Shown: positions 48,282-60,010 of the stretch, piece after piece | Layout of the letters: the number at the start of each line of letters is the position of its first letter | Numbering within the stretch: position 1 is the first letter of the stretch | Source of the DNA: Myrica gale | Taxonomy: Eukaryota; Streptophyta; Magnoliopsida; Fagales; Myricaceae | DNA: 64,000 bases | Reading direction: 5' to 3' | NCBI GenBank assembly: GCA_963930655.1 | Contig: OZ005613.1 | Coordinates: 13,462,501-13,526,500, forward strand | Position numbers and translations under genes: made by a program | The notes under the pieces: model-generated | Database searches by the model: none | What the model was told of the DNA's origin: nothing | What the model saw: only the letters and a program-made list of their open reading frames with translations

Positions 48282-50648
48282 TTATTCGAGAAGAGTGCCC
48301 AATGGATCGACCTCTAATTCTAAAACAACAACAACAAACATACAAACGAATTTAACTTCACTCATTTAATAATTGAAATGAAAACAATTATTATTTAACA
48401 ATTAAAAATTTACAATGCATGAGAAAGATACCTGCATCAAGCTTGTAACTCTCAATATCATCCAACTCTTCCTCTTGATGAAAGATAGGTTTGGACTTCA
48501 ACCAATTTTGGGCACATATAAGAGCATTCACCGTTGATGGAGCTAATGAACTTCGATATGAATCTAGCACCCGACCACCAGTACTAAATGCAGACTCAGA
48601 AGCGACTGTAGTGATGGGGATGGCCAATACGTCTCGTGCTACTCGGGCCAAAATAGGATATTTGGTAGAATTGACCTTCCACCAAGTCAAAAGATCGAAC
48701 CCGTCACTCGGACTCTCCACATCCTCCAAATAATACCGCTCTAACTCACTTCGATTTTCATTCAGATTATGAGAACCACGAAATCGACGATACTTATTCA
48801 ATGCAAATTTGTTATGGCTCAGCCCTAATGAGGTAGAAGAAGGTTGGCTCTCAATTTCACTCCCACTTGTGTAACCCATACATGAGCTAGAAGAATCACC
48901 ACCAATATGGGCCTTCTTGGCATATTGCCTAAACAAGTGTTCAATGTCTTTCTTCAACATTTCAACAAACACTTCTCCTTTCTCATCCCCCATTTCGTCC
49001 TTGAACCAAAAGTCTAGGGTATCTAATTTGTAGCGTGGGTCAAGGACTGCAGCTATGAACAACACTTTATTGATCTTCTCTATGTCTCCCCAATATTTCT
49101 GATACTTAATCATCATCTTTCTAGCCATAGTACTCAGCACAAGATCATCACTATTAGTATATTCTGTCAAATGACCAAGAATGTTAGATAGCTCTTCAAA
49201 ATACAAACTTGATGTGGCATACTTGGTACCAGACATTCTCACAGTCACTTCATAAAACAGTTTTAAAAACTTGATGAAAGCTCGAATTGTGTCCCAATCA
49301 TCATCAGTCGGAGGTCCCAAACCCTTCTTTCCCAACCCATCCTCCATTACTGAGCGATACAGAGGCCCATCATCTTCTTGCAGAAGCTCAAAAGCTCGCT
49401 GAAATTTCTGTGCAGATTCAAGCATAAGGTATGTGGAGTTCCATCTGGTTGGAACATCAAGTTTTAACAAACTTCTGCATGGAATTTTTTTCTTCTCAGC
49501 ACAAAGCCTAAATCTCTGAAGCCTTGCAGGAGAAGACCTCACATATCTTACAATATTCCGAACCCTAACAATTGAATCATCCACATCCTTCAAACCCTCA
49601 TTCACAATAAGATTTAATATATGAGCACAGCACCTCACGTGAATGTATGCATGTCCACTAATGGTTCTCTCACTAGATAGTGTTCGTTTCTTCAACCAAG
49701 CAACAACAGTATCATTAGATGTGGCATTGTCAACTGTAATGGTAAGATACCTATCTAATCCCCACTCCAACATACATGCTTCTAATTCCCTCCCAATTGT
49801 CTCTCCTTGATGATTTTGCACTTTACGGAAAGAGATAATTCTTTTGTGCAAAGTCCAACCACAATCAATGAAATGAGCTGTGACACACATGTAATTCAAA
49901 TTTTGAATAGAAGTCCATGTGTCAGTGGTGAAACAAACTCTAATATCCTCTCCGAGAAACAAATCTCTCAACTTCTCCCTCTCCTCTTCATACACGCGTA
50001 TACAATCCCTCATCACGGTATAGCGAGAAGGCATAACAAACCTAGGCTCAATAACCCTCACAAAGTCTCTAAACCTAACACCCTCTACTATTCGAAATGG
50101 TAATTCATCAACAATAATCATCCTACCAAGAGCTTCCCGGATTTTCTTCTCATTATACTTGGCTAATCCCATAGTCTTTTCAATGCCACTGCAATCTGAT
50201 GACTTTGAAGCCTCAAAACTCAGGAAGGACTGACCCTTCTCACACTTAGTTTTCACCCGGTTGTATTTCGAACATCTCTTTAAGTGATTCAACAAGGAGG
50301 ATGTGCCTTGATTTTTCGAGTGACACTTAAGAGACACACCACAATAATCACATGTACACAAAGGTTCATTAGGATCCGACTTGGAATCCTTTGTGAAGTG
50401 ATCCCACGCTTTGGATCTATTACTTTGGGACCTAGGCAGTGGTGGTCATCCACCAGTAACCCTAACCTCAGTAGACGACCCCCAGATGGTTCAGCAATAG
50501 TAGGCTCTACATTTTTTTGAAGGAACTCAAATTGAATGGGAGGGCTAGAAGGCAATGTTGAGGGAGAAGCAGGATTAGATCCAGCTCCCGATGTATGCGT
50601 AGTAGTGACGAGCATAATCTCATCAATATCCAAGTTGAGATCATCCAT
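48282..50648 (-). CDS. hAT transposase, BED finger to dimerisation domain, one probable frameshift
   Basis: The main open frame (50361 to 48391) is 656 codons. Open sequence extends further upstream to the KAWDHFTKD start of the BED finger near 50415. The BED finger continues with CTCDYCGVSLKCHSKNQGTS and H..RC. The transposase core includes TDTWTSIQNLNYMCVTAHF, then CAHILNLIVNEGL and DVPTRWNSTYLML. The C-terminal dimerisation domain is at 48680-48490 (YPILARVARDVLAIPITTVA, SESAFSTGGRVLDSYRSSL). The N-terminal part (MDDLNLDIDEIMLV from 50648) is in another frame; the two meet near 50420, so one indel or an unrecognised splice is needed. The frame probably does not end at 48391: a donor at 48431 and acceptor before 48319 give a short last exon with DPLGTLLE and a stop at 48282. 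The enzyme cuts and rejoins hAT ends. Apart from the frameshift the sequence looks intact. Confidence 0.85.
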
Positions 50649-51421
50649 CTGATATTGAGAATAAAACTAATTTAAAAATTACAGTGGGTGGGTGTTGGAT
50701 AAGTATAGTGCTTGAAATAATGACGCAAGACAAGAGGCAGAAGCAACATTTGCACATACAATTCACATAGCATATCAAACATCAAACATGCACAAGACTA
50801 AGCCCATCCTCCACAGTTTCAAACACAACCAAATCCTCCACAAATTCAAACACAACCAAATCCTCCAATTAAGCCCATCCTCCACAGTTTCACAACCTAA
50901 TTTTCCAATCTATACTCTTAACATTATAATTTAACTATGAACTACAATAAATAATTAACATAAATTAAGGTAATGGATTTGTACCTGAATCAATGTCCCA
51001 AGCAACTGTCAACACCAATGGACAGCAATAAAGGAACAAGTAGTTTTAGGCAATCTGAATTTGGACGAAGAAACTGAGAAAATGGACGAAATTAAAACTA
51101 ACATCAAGTTCAGAATAATAAAGAGACATTAATAACAACAGCGAGCACAAACCAAGACCTATTCCAGGACATGGCACATGTACATTTCTTGCTTCCAGAC
51201 GCAGAATTTGCAGAAAGATAAGTAAACAAGATTTTGAACCTAAACTCTACAGATTCACTTATATCATCTAGGAAAGCACAATTGGGCATGTTCAAAAGTT
51301 ACCACAACATTCTAAAAATTACTGCAGAAAGTTTGGATTTGTGAGCAGCAATAAAGCTGCTATCAGATAAGTTTAGTCTACGTGCTTCACTTCTGACAGT
51401 GCAAATAAAAATACTATATAG

Positions 51422-51747
51422 GTTGAATCCGGAAAACTGGTGCTGGAAGAAGCCGAGTTTGACTTGGGCCGAGAACTTGAAGGACTCGTGGATATGTTCT
51501 CTGTGCAGTGCATTAGCCACAATGTGGAAACTGTTTTAGATCTCTCTGGTATGACGCCAATTCTAAGTGGAAAACAAATCAAAATTAATGGTCAAAGATT
51601 ACTTTTATGAGTTTATATTTGTTTCTGATGTGCAAATTCACTCTGTTTCCATGTTAGATGATATACCAAAATTAGTTCGAGGAGACTCTGCTAGAGTTGT
51701 GCAAATATTTTCGAATCTCATCAGCAATTCGCTCAAGTTTACTACTT
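51422..51747 (+). pseudogene. Captured AHK1-type histidine kinase fragment, two exons with introns
   Basis: Inside the hAT, on the opposite strand to the transposase. After a TATATAG acceptor, exon a (51422-51548) encodes VESGKLVLEEAEFDLGRELE, then GLVDMFSVQCISHNVETVLD and LS. A GTATGA donor and TTAG acceptor bound a 109-bp intron. Exon b (51658-51747) encodes DDIPKLVRGDSARVVQIFSN then LISNSLKFTT and ends in GTAAGT. The exons join in phase 1 and give 72 codons without a stop. The sequence covers the stretch between the phosphoacceptor helix and the N box (NLISNSLKFT) of a hybrid sensor histidine kinase. From memory it is closest to plant AHK1, the osmosensor-type kinase. A complete kinase has over 1000 residues, so this is only a piece, with flanking introns retained, meaning capture at the DNA level. 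Confidence 0.82.
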
Positions 51748-51749
51748 GT

Positions 51750-52905
51750 AAGTGCATCTACAAATAGCTATTGCGCTAGCCTTAGTTTCACAGTGCTGCT
51801 GACTAATAGAAACTAAAAAAACTAAGAAATAATGTCAATAGTGGCTATTTGGAATGCTCTCAGACTGAAATAGAACCTAAAAGAGAGAGAATGGATGGGA
51901 GAGAGCTATTCATTTCTAAAGAATCAACCGACCTCAATGTCTATCATACACTCAACCATTGTCTAGCTCTGTTGGTGACAAAGGGTCAGTTTGAAGATAA
52001 TAAAAACTCTCTTAATTTCAGGTGAATATTTTTTGGAAGTTGGAGTTACAGATGTTTGGGACCATGATTGAGAATAGTTTTGGTTGATTTGGTTTTTAGC
52101 TCAAGTATCTCGTTAGATATCATTTGCTCTTGGGGGCATCTGAGGCTTGATCTTTCATCTCTTATAAATATAGTATGTTCCAAAATTAGAATTCCTCCAT
52201 TACTCATTTTGGTTCATCAGTTAAGCTTAAGAGGCATGCATATATGTGTTACTTGAAAGTGACTATATCAATTAATAATACCAAGTACAAAGCAGGTGAC
52301 TCTTCAATTGAGTACTTGCGGAAGGTGACTCTACAAGGAATGACCCATCTACAGCAAGTCACAGTCGAAAACAAAGTTAAACATTTCTGTAAATCACCAA
52401 CAAGATTTAAAAAACCCTAAATCCGCCATGAATGACCCATCGACAGCTTGAATGAAGCAGTCACAGCACAGAACAACATGTATGGAAGAAACACATAGCT
52501 AATAATCACCTAGATCCGACCAATAATATTCACAAAATGGCATCCAAACCAATAACTTCACAAACACATAGCTTTACTCAGATTCAGACAAAGCAAGAAA
52601 CGCAGGTTTATCAGCAAGAAACACATAGCTAATAATCACTACGGACAAAATGTATGGAAATCTAAATAGATCTGCACCGCATGAGATGGAGACGGAGATT
52701 ACCGAGACTCCGAGAGTCGAGAGAGGCCAGAGACGGAGATTACCGAGAGAGGCCAGACACGGCGGCAGGAGGGAGAGCACACACGGCGGCCAGGCGGGGG
52801 GTGGGGGCGAAAGTGCGAACTCGGTCTCACGATTTCGAATGAAGTCTGAACTCTGAAGACTAAAACCTAAAGAGTGGCCGCCAAAGGGAGTAGGTTTCTA
52901 ATCTC
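51750..52905. other. Non-coding right part of the hAT
   Basis: Sequence between the kinase fragment and the subterminal array. It may include captured intron DNA next to exon b. At 52676-52765 there is a short direct repeat, GGAGATTACCGAGA, followed by GC-rich sequence that could be the element's promoter and 5' leader. I find no other gene fragment. Confidence 0.35.
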
Positions 52906-52909
52906 TCTT

Positions 52910-53075
52910 TTTGGGTCGGGTCGGGTTCGTTTTCGGGTTCAATTATAAACCCGAACCCGATATTCGGTTTTTAAATATTTCAAACCCGAACCCGAACCCG
53001 ACCCTGATAAAACCCGACCCGATCGGGCCGGAAACGGGTCGGGTCGGATCGGTATTTCGGGTACCGGGTTTTTTG
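52910..53075. repeat. Right subterminal repeat array of the hAT
   Basis: Many copies of CGGGTT/AACCCGA and GGGTCGG, in both orientations, next to the right terminal repeat. It mirrors the array at 47395-47515 and is the probable transposase binding region. Confidence 0.7.
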
Positions 53076-53093
53076 CCCAGCCCTAGAATTAAG

Positions 53094-54117
53094 TTTCAAA
53101 TTTTTTTCGAAACTAACCCTTAAGGATGTGTTTGCTAGCTACAAGATCTACAAAAAGTATGGATTGCAAGAAGAGATTAATCACAAGGATGAATAAAGAA
53201 ATTCTAAATATGCAATTTTCTATTGAATAAAAAAACTAGTAAAACAAAGTAAAGATATAAGAGAAGAGAAACAAACACAAGATTTTTAGGTGGTTCGACA
53301 AACCCGTCTACGTCCATCTCATGAGCTCCTTTACCGAGCCTTGAGGTTTCTCCACTAAACTCCCTTCAACCAAGGGAAAGGTTTCCTCACACTTGAGCTT
53401 GAGAAACACATCTTCAAGCTTCAAGAGCGAGTTTGAGAACAACCCTCTCCAAAATCCTCCTTTCGATGAACAACCCTCACAGAAAGGAAACAAGAGAATC
53501 ATTCTCTTAAAAGTGTATTTAGATGAACGAAATTATCCAATCAGACTCCCTTGATGGAGTAGATATTACAATGATAAATTTATATCTCTTAGGCTTCACA
53601 CGATAACAAGGATGTGAAAGTATTGATTATGTGTGAATGATGTGAGAAGTAGGATTCAAAGGTTTTTTTATCACTTGTAGCCTTAGCAAAATGATAGATG
53701 GTCGTCCAACAAATTTTATGAGGCTTAGGGATGGTCTTAAATAGGCCTCATAAGAAAACTAGTCGTTTCTAGCCATTATGGGTCAATTTGTCAAAAATCA
53801 TGACTTACCGGTCGACTGCTGAAGTTTACCGTTACCCCAACGGTCAAAAAGTCATAATGACTCTATTTGAAATGAATACCCGGTCAACCGCTACACCATG
53901 TGGTCAATGACTGGTCGACCTCTACAATTAACTCATCATCTGGTTCATTTAAAAATACGATTTCGACCTTCTTGATAAACTCAATTTTGAAGACTAACTT
54001 CCCATAAGTATAAAAAATGTTTGAGAGTTTGTGTGAGGATAATTTAAAGTCATTAGAAACATATTTTGATTCTCCAAACAAGTGGTCGTTTTGAAGAAAT
54101 GTGCATGTGTGTGGTTC
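53094..54117. other. Middle part of the non-coding dispersed repeat
   Basis: Resumes exactly at the right copy of the GAATTAAG duplication and continues to the left copy of the LINE-C duplication. It contains GTGGTTCGACAAACCCGTCT and several GGTCGACC/CCGGTCAAC phrases at 53810-53925. Open frames are short and show no family resemblance. Confidence 0.4.
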
Positions 54118-54134
54118 AAATCCTTGTTAAAGAT

Positions 54135-57100
54135 TTTGGAGTGACCTTTGGTGCGGGGTGGGTGGGTGGAGGACCCTCTCGAGTGGAGGTTCTTATGGAG
54201 TTAGTCTATGGAGGTTCATTAGCAATTGGTGGAATACCTTCGGCGAGAACGTCTGTTTTGTAGTGGGTTGTGGTAGTGGAGTTCATTTTTGGAGTGACTT
54301 TTGTGTGGGGAGAGACCCTTGAGACATGTGTTCTCTCTTCTTTTTTTCATACCTAGAGATGAAGATGCTATGGTGGTGGACCATTGTAACACCCGAGATT
54401 TCTGTTTTAAAATTATTTGAATTTGTTGTTTGATATTTGAAATTTGAGTTTAATTCATTTAAAATAGTTGAATTTTTAATTTTGACCTAGTCAAACTTTT
54501 TTAAAAATTTGAAAGATTTATGATTATTTAAAATTTAAAGGTTTTACAATTCAAAATGGAGTCTATATATAGATTTACACATTGATTTTAATTTTTACAC
54601 ACCTCGATTTTACACCAACAAGAGGAAAAAGAAGGGTTTCTTGCTTTCAACAATCTAGGCGAAATTTCTTGAAGCAACTTCAGGTATTTTGAATTTATTG
54701 ATATTATATATGTATTCTTTTTATGAGAGATAAAATCATAGGGTGTCTAGATCTATCCCTAATTATTTCAAGATTTTATAAATAGTTTTAATAGGTTTCT
54801 TGGAGTAATTGAAATTTGGGTTCAAGATTTGTTCAAGAAAATTCAGGTTCTTGATTTGGGTAGTAAATCGAATTGTTTTTGTATAGCCAACCCTAGATGT
54901 CTAAAAATTATGATTTTTGGATATTGCTTACTAGACATCAGAAGGAGGAATGTGTTAAGTTTTGTAATTTTTGGAGATGTATTGGTATGGTTTTGAAAAT
55001 CCGGAATTTAGGCTTAGAGAAATCGAAATTGCTAAGAAAGATCTTTCATATAGATTCAATTTTTGAACTGGATGACATATCTAGGCTTCGAATTTCTGCA
55101 TCAAATTTTATACATATCTTTAAAACACATATATAAATCTTTGTTATACATTTCGGGATTTTTAGATATCTTAATAGATCTTTATGAATTTTGGAAGTGA
55201 TGAGTACCAAATGTTCAGGGTATAGTTTGACTCCGTGAAGAGAGGTGAATGTCGATTTTATTTACTGGGTTATTCTTTGCATATGGATTTGAAATTTTAT
55301 AGGTCTATAGCTAACATCTTAAGGAAGAACATATCTTAATTTCATGCTTTTATGGAAACTCGAGATAGGTAAGGTATATTTTAGAATCTGACCTGTGAAT
55401 TTCGGATTTAATCCTATCGGAAAGATTTAGAGTTTCAATAATGTTTTCGTTTGAGCGTATTATAATAAGTTCTCAATTTTTTATTTATAGGTGTTAAGTC
55501 AGAAGCTTATTTGCTTGAAGATCCAGGTAAGCAGAGTTATTATGCTAGATTTTCCTAAAAGACTGAGGTGATATTTAAGAAATTGCATGATTTATTAAAA
55601 ACCCTCGGAGTTTTATGTGCATTATGTTTCTAATAAAATTGTTAAATATTATAGAATGAAATGCGTAAACATTAGCCTATTTTTATGTCCAATGATTTTA
55701 CATGATGTTTTCATTGATTGAAATCAAAACTTTTGGTATTTATTGTTATTCAAGATTTATGCATGTATTTCATTAAAAGAGGAAAAAGATGCAAAGTTCA
55801 AAGTGAAGTTTATTTTATGATATGTTATGTTATGTATTTTCAAACCCTGAGGCCCAGAGTTACAGAGACAGCGCATTGGTACCAATTGCAACCTATTGAG
55901 TGCACCCATTTTGAAAACGGGGTGGCTTCTTTTGTAGATTCTTACCGAGTGCACACTTGGACATGGCCAAGCCTCAGTAAGAAAGAATTCTACCCATATT
56001 ATTGGCTTAGTTTGGCTGATCCCCAAACTAGGTAGCAACTGCACAACCCTGTCACGGGGGTAAACGTGACTCATAGTTATTGCCAAAGTGATTTTCTATA
56101 TTATTATTTTATATAGATAAAACTTTTTATTGATAAAGATGTTTTATTGAAATTGTCAAAAACAACTTTCAACAGTTTAGAAAGATTTTAAATATTCTAT
56201 TTCTTACTGTTACAATGTGGCTCATGGGATATATACTAGCATAATGATTTTGCTTACTGATTTGTCGAACTCACCCCTATTATTTTTCTTATTTTCAGAT
56301 GTTGATCAGGAGCGTGTCGATAGTCAGTATTAGATGGCACGTGGCGGGTAGCTGAGTGATTATTAGAATAAATGTTTGACGCTAGTATGAGTCTAATCTT
56401 GTTTAGTTTTTTTTTGTGTGCTGAAAGAATTTTTTTAAGTTTTATTAATATAGATTTATTGAAATTTTTAAATAAAGTTTATTCCGCATTTATTATTAAA
56501 TATGTTTTAAATTAAAAGTCTAATTGTTTATTGCAAGTAAGTCGCCCTCTAGCCTTTGCATTGGGATGGAAATTCTGGAGGGAGGCTTGGAATATTCAGT
56601 TTGTTAGGGAGGCTAATGATTGGGAATTGGAGATGTTTTCAGCCTTCTTTTCGTTACTTCATCCCATGGCTCTTAGAAGAGTGGTTAAAGATAAGATGTG
56701 TTGGGTGGGATCCAAATCTGAAATTTTCTCTGTGAAGTCGATGTATGAGAATCTTTCTTGCAATTCGGGTGTTCCTTTTCCATGGCGACAGATTTGGAGG
56801 TCCTTCATCCCTATGAGAGTTTTTTTTTGTTGGAGGTTGCCCGTGTGAGAGTTTTGACCATCGACAATCTTAGAAGGGGGGTCGTTGTTTACTTAATTGG
56901 TGCTTCCTCTGTAGATGTAGTGGAGAATTTGTGGATCATATTCTCCTTCATTGTACGGTTGCTAGGGATCTTTGGTATCATGCGTTTAGCATTATGAACT
57001 ATTATTATTTGGGTTATGCCCCCTGGGTGATTGATGTGTTGTATGGTTGGAAGAGGAAGTTTGTTGACCCTCTTGCTTCGGTTGTGTGGAAGATGATCCA

Positions 57101-57357
57101 TATGTGCATTTGGTGGGTTATTTGGATGGAGAGGAATGATAGATGTTTCAATGACATTTTTTCGTCTCTGGAAGGGTTGAAGGGCAAGCTGATGAGTTCT
57201 CTTTTTATGGGCCAATGTCGTGCTAGGCTCTCCTTTCTCGAATTTTTCTGATTTCATTAGTTTTGTAGCTTATATGACTTAAGTGTTTCAGTATAGTTCT
57301 TTTGTACTGTTACCTTTTCTTGGTTCCTTAATGAAGTTATCCTTACTTATAAAAAAA
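54135..57357 (+). mobile_element. LINE-C, 5'-truncated, with 17-bp target duplication
   Basis: Flanked by AAATCCTTGTTAAAGAT at 54118-54134 and 57356-57372, with the tail CTTACTTATAAAAAAAA at 57343-57358. Coding starts mid-ORF2 on the plus strand (a GSGVHFWSDF-like stretch near 54270) and resumes after an insert. From 56575 it reads WNIQFVREANDWELEMFSAF, then zf-RVT (FSVKSMYENLSC, CSGEFVDHILLHC) and a C-terminal tail to a stop at 57249. The frame is broken near 56840. It is the same family as the LINE in DDB1 intron 4, judged by the near-identical tail and C-terminal sequence. Confidence 0.85.
54384..56528. mobile_element. LTR-like insertion within LINE-C (possible solo LTR)
   Basis: The LINE coding sequence is interrupted from about 54384 to 56528. 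The insert starts TGTAACACCCGAGATTTC, the usual first bases of many plant gypsy-type LTRs. It has no reverse transcriptase and is AT-rich with short leader-like phrases (GTCGAACTCACCCC, TTTTCAGATGTTGATCAGG). At 2.1 kb it could be a solo LTR or a non-autonomous element. I found neither a matching CA end nor a 5-bp duplication, so the right border is set only by where LINE coding resumes. Confidence 0.45.
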
Positions 57358-57545
57358 ATCCTTGTTAAAGATGAAGTCTAGAGTTACAAACATTACCCTA
57401 GTAACTTGAGTCTTCACTTTTAGAGCCACTTTCATTGAATTGAATGTTGTTTGTTCCTTTCGTGCTCATTTTAGATCTTATTTGCTTATCATCTCAATTA
57501 CTTATATTGTTATCATTAAAATATCGATTGTGACTAAAAGCCAAC

Positions 57546-60010
57546 AATGAAGAAGTTGATATATGTACTTTAGAATGTAAGCCTGGTTTACACTCTCAAA
57601 TATGAGATTATCCAATCAAACAACATGATGAAATAAGGAGGGTGTACTTCAAAGTTGGTCCATATTGTTACGGAGATATATTTCGGGAGAAGTTTTTTGG
57701 GTGTTGTGAGTTTATTTTTTCCTTATATGTTAGTTGTACATATGGAATCCAGTAGATTATTTCCTTGTATAGAATGGATTGGTACAATGTATCAACCGAG
57801 CAAACCTTGTAAATTTGTGTCTATAAATAGAGAAACATCCTACTGTGAGGGGGGATTCAGACCAATTGACATATATCAAAATCTTATGAAAAAATATCTG
57901 CTTTCTAGAAAGAGTGATCATCCTCGTAGTTTCAATTTAAATGGTTCAAGTTATTCCTTGATTGGTTGGAGTATTCTTGACCAAAAAATGATGCCTTTTG
58001 TCTTCCATGATACCTTTTCAATAATAAATTTGTTGGACATCCTAGTTCAAGTATATTTATGCTAGAAGGTTTTCAAAATTAGAAAAAGTTAATAATGAAA
58101 GATATTGTGTTTTTTTGGCTCATGTGGGAAGAGATTTTTCTTCACTATATAGTGTCGCTGTAAAAGCATGTAAAGATTTGATAAACTAGTCGAAGCATAT
58201 TGATAAAGCTAGTCACAGACAAACTATACAACAAGTATTGAACAATTGACTTCGCCTAAGGCCTCAATAGATTATATTCGATGGCTAACATTTTAGGCAC
58301 GTACTTTCAAAGGACATGATGAAAGTATGACCTCCAAAAAGTGAGGTAATTGTATTAAGATGATAAAAATTTTGACTTAGTATAATGAAGATGTTGCTGA
58401 AGTTATTTTGGAAAATACTCTGCACAATGCTAAATATACATCATCAACAATTTAGAAAGAGATTTTGCACACTTTTGCAAGAAATGTACGAAATGCAATT
58501 CGTGAAGAAATTTGAGATGCAAAGTTTTGTATCATTGTTGATGAAGCTTGAGGGCGTCCAAACGAGAGCAAATAGCTATTGTTTTGAGATTTATTGACAA
58601 AGAATTATTTATAAGGGAACACTTTATTAACATTGTGCATATTAAGGATACTAATGCCTCAACTCTAGAGAATGAGATATCTAATTTTCTATCTTATCAC
58701 AACTTCAACATTCAGAATATTCGAGTCCAAAGATATGATGACGCAAGTAATATGCGAGGTGAGTGAAATGGTTTACAAGCTTTATTTCTTCAAAATTGTC
58801 CATATGCATATTACGTACACTGATTGGCACATAGGCTCCAACTAGCTCTGATTGTAGCATCAAACGAAGTCATTGTTATCCATCAATTTTTTTCGAAGTT
58901 AACTTTCATTATTAATAGTATTGGAGTTTCTTGCAAATGTAATGATGAGTCACAGGCTATTTAGACAATTGAAATTGCAAATTTGATTATTATGCATGAA
59001 CTTGAGATTAGTACAGGAGTTAATCAAATTGGAACACTACAAGGAGCTGGAGATACTCGATGGGGTCTCATTTTCACTTAGTTTGTAGTGTAATAAGATT
59101 ATTTGGTCCAGTTTGTTTAATCTTACAAACCTTTGTTGATTAAGGGACATCTTATGCTCAAAGTGGAAATGCTTCCGCAGCTTATGATGCATTAACATCC
59201 TATGAGTTTGTATTCATATGACACTTGATTAAGGAAATCATAAAGATCACTAATATTCTGTCAATCTTTGCAACAAAAATCTCAAGACATTTTGAATGTT
59301 ATGAATCTTGCATCAAGCACAAAAGTATTTACCTAGAAACTGAGAGATAACAGTTATGATGAATTATTTGAGAATGTGATATTGTTTTGTAAACAACATG
59401 CTATTGAAATTTCATATATGAATGCTCGTTTTACTACAAGTCGTAGTAAGGGAAATCAACAAGAACAAGTCACAATGGAACATTATTACGGAATGACATA
59501 TTTACTCATACAAAAGATTTTCAATTGCAAGAGTTAAATAACAAGTTTAATAAAAAAACCAATGGAGCTTCGTACTTTTAACGCTTCTTTGGATCCTAGA
59601 AATGATTATCAATCATTCGATATGACAAGATATGCAGTATTGTAGAGAAATTTTATCACGACTCGTTTGAGATTTCAGTTGCAACACTACGAGTACAAAG
59701 TGCATCATCATCCAGTGTTACAAAAATTGTCTACCATTTCTGATTTGTCTCAAGCATTGGTCAAAATTTGGAAGTTATAATTTTATTATTTGGTTGAAAG
59801 ATTGATTCGGTTAGTTTTAACTCTTCCAGTTTTAACTGCAACTACTGAACGCGCTTTTTCTACATTAAAAATTGTCAAAATAAGACTTTGAAATAAGATG
59901 AAATATGATTTTCTTGCAGATTATCTGTTGTTTACATTGATCAAGAAATTGTAGAAAGTTTTAGTACTTATATAATAATTGAAAATTTTACTCGTTGAAT
60001 GAACGTCATG
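57546..60010 (+). pseudogene. MYM-type hAT transposase, main part, heavily mutated
   Basis: Starts where the dispersed repeat ends (EVDICTLECKPGLHSQIWDY), continuing the N-terminus left at 47175-47350. After a small insert it reads PIDIYQNLMKKYLLSRKSDH. Later motifs are REQIAIVLRFID and QRYDDASNMRGE at 58560-58765, GAGDTRWG at 59045-59070, and the dimerisation end PVLTATTERAFSTLKIVKIR at 59830-59890. The order and motifs match plant 'zinc finger MYM-type protein 1-like' transposases of about 750-800 residues. Many stops and frameshifts make it inactive. Confidence 0.78.
57666..57859 (+). mobile_element. Possible small LTR-type insert in the MYM transposase
   Basis: About 194 bp break the transposase between KVGPY and PIDIYQ. 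The insert begins TGTTACGGAGATATATTTCG, contains a promoter-like CTATAAATAGAGAAAC near 57821, and ends ..GATTCA. This composition resembles a small solo LTR or TRIM. No clear 5-bp duplication is seen. Confidence 0.4.

Larger units (their letters stand above)
47384..53085 (-). mobile_element. Complete hAT transposon with 8-bp target duplication
   Basis: A 5702-bp element bounded by the perfect 8-bp direct repeat GAATTAAG (47376-47383 and 53086-53093). Its terminal inverted repeats are TAGGGGTGGGC and GCCCAGCCCTA (one mismatch). Eight base pairs and these ends are diagnostic of hAT. It encodes a transposase on the minus strand and has AACCCGAA/CGGGTTCG arrays just inside both ends. A host histidine kinase fragment lies on the plus strand between transposase start and right end. 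This is the best preserved element in the window. Confidence 0.93.
47355..57545. repeat. Non-coding dispersed repeat inside the MYM hAT, itself split twice
   Basis: Starts near 47355 (AGGCCACCCAAGAGGGGGTG), continues at 53086-54134 after a hAT insertion and at 57373-57545 after a LINE insertion. That leaves about 1.25 kb of its own sequence. The middle part holds phrases such as GGTGGTTCGACAAACCCGTC and CTCATGAGCTCC, which I recognise as a widespread plant repeat, but I cannot name its family. It has no coding capacity. The boundaries are inferred from where MYM transposase coding stops and resumes. Confidence 0.45.

Noticed and set aside
51567..51767. 66-codon plus-strand frame as a separate small gene
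   Set aside because: Its second half is exon b of the captured histidine kinase; its start is in the intron.
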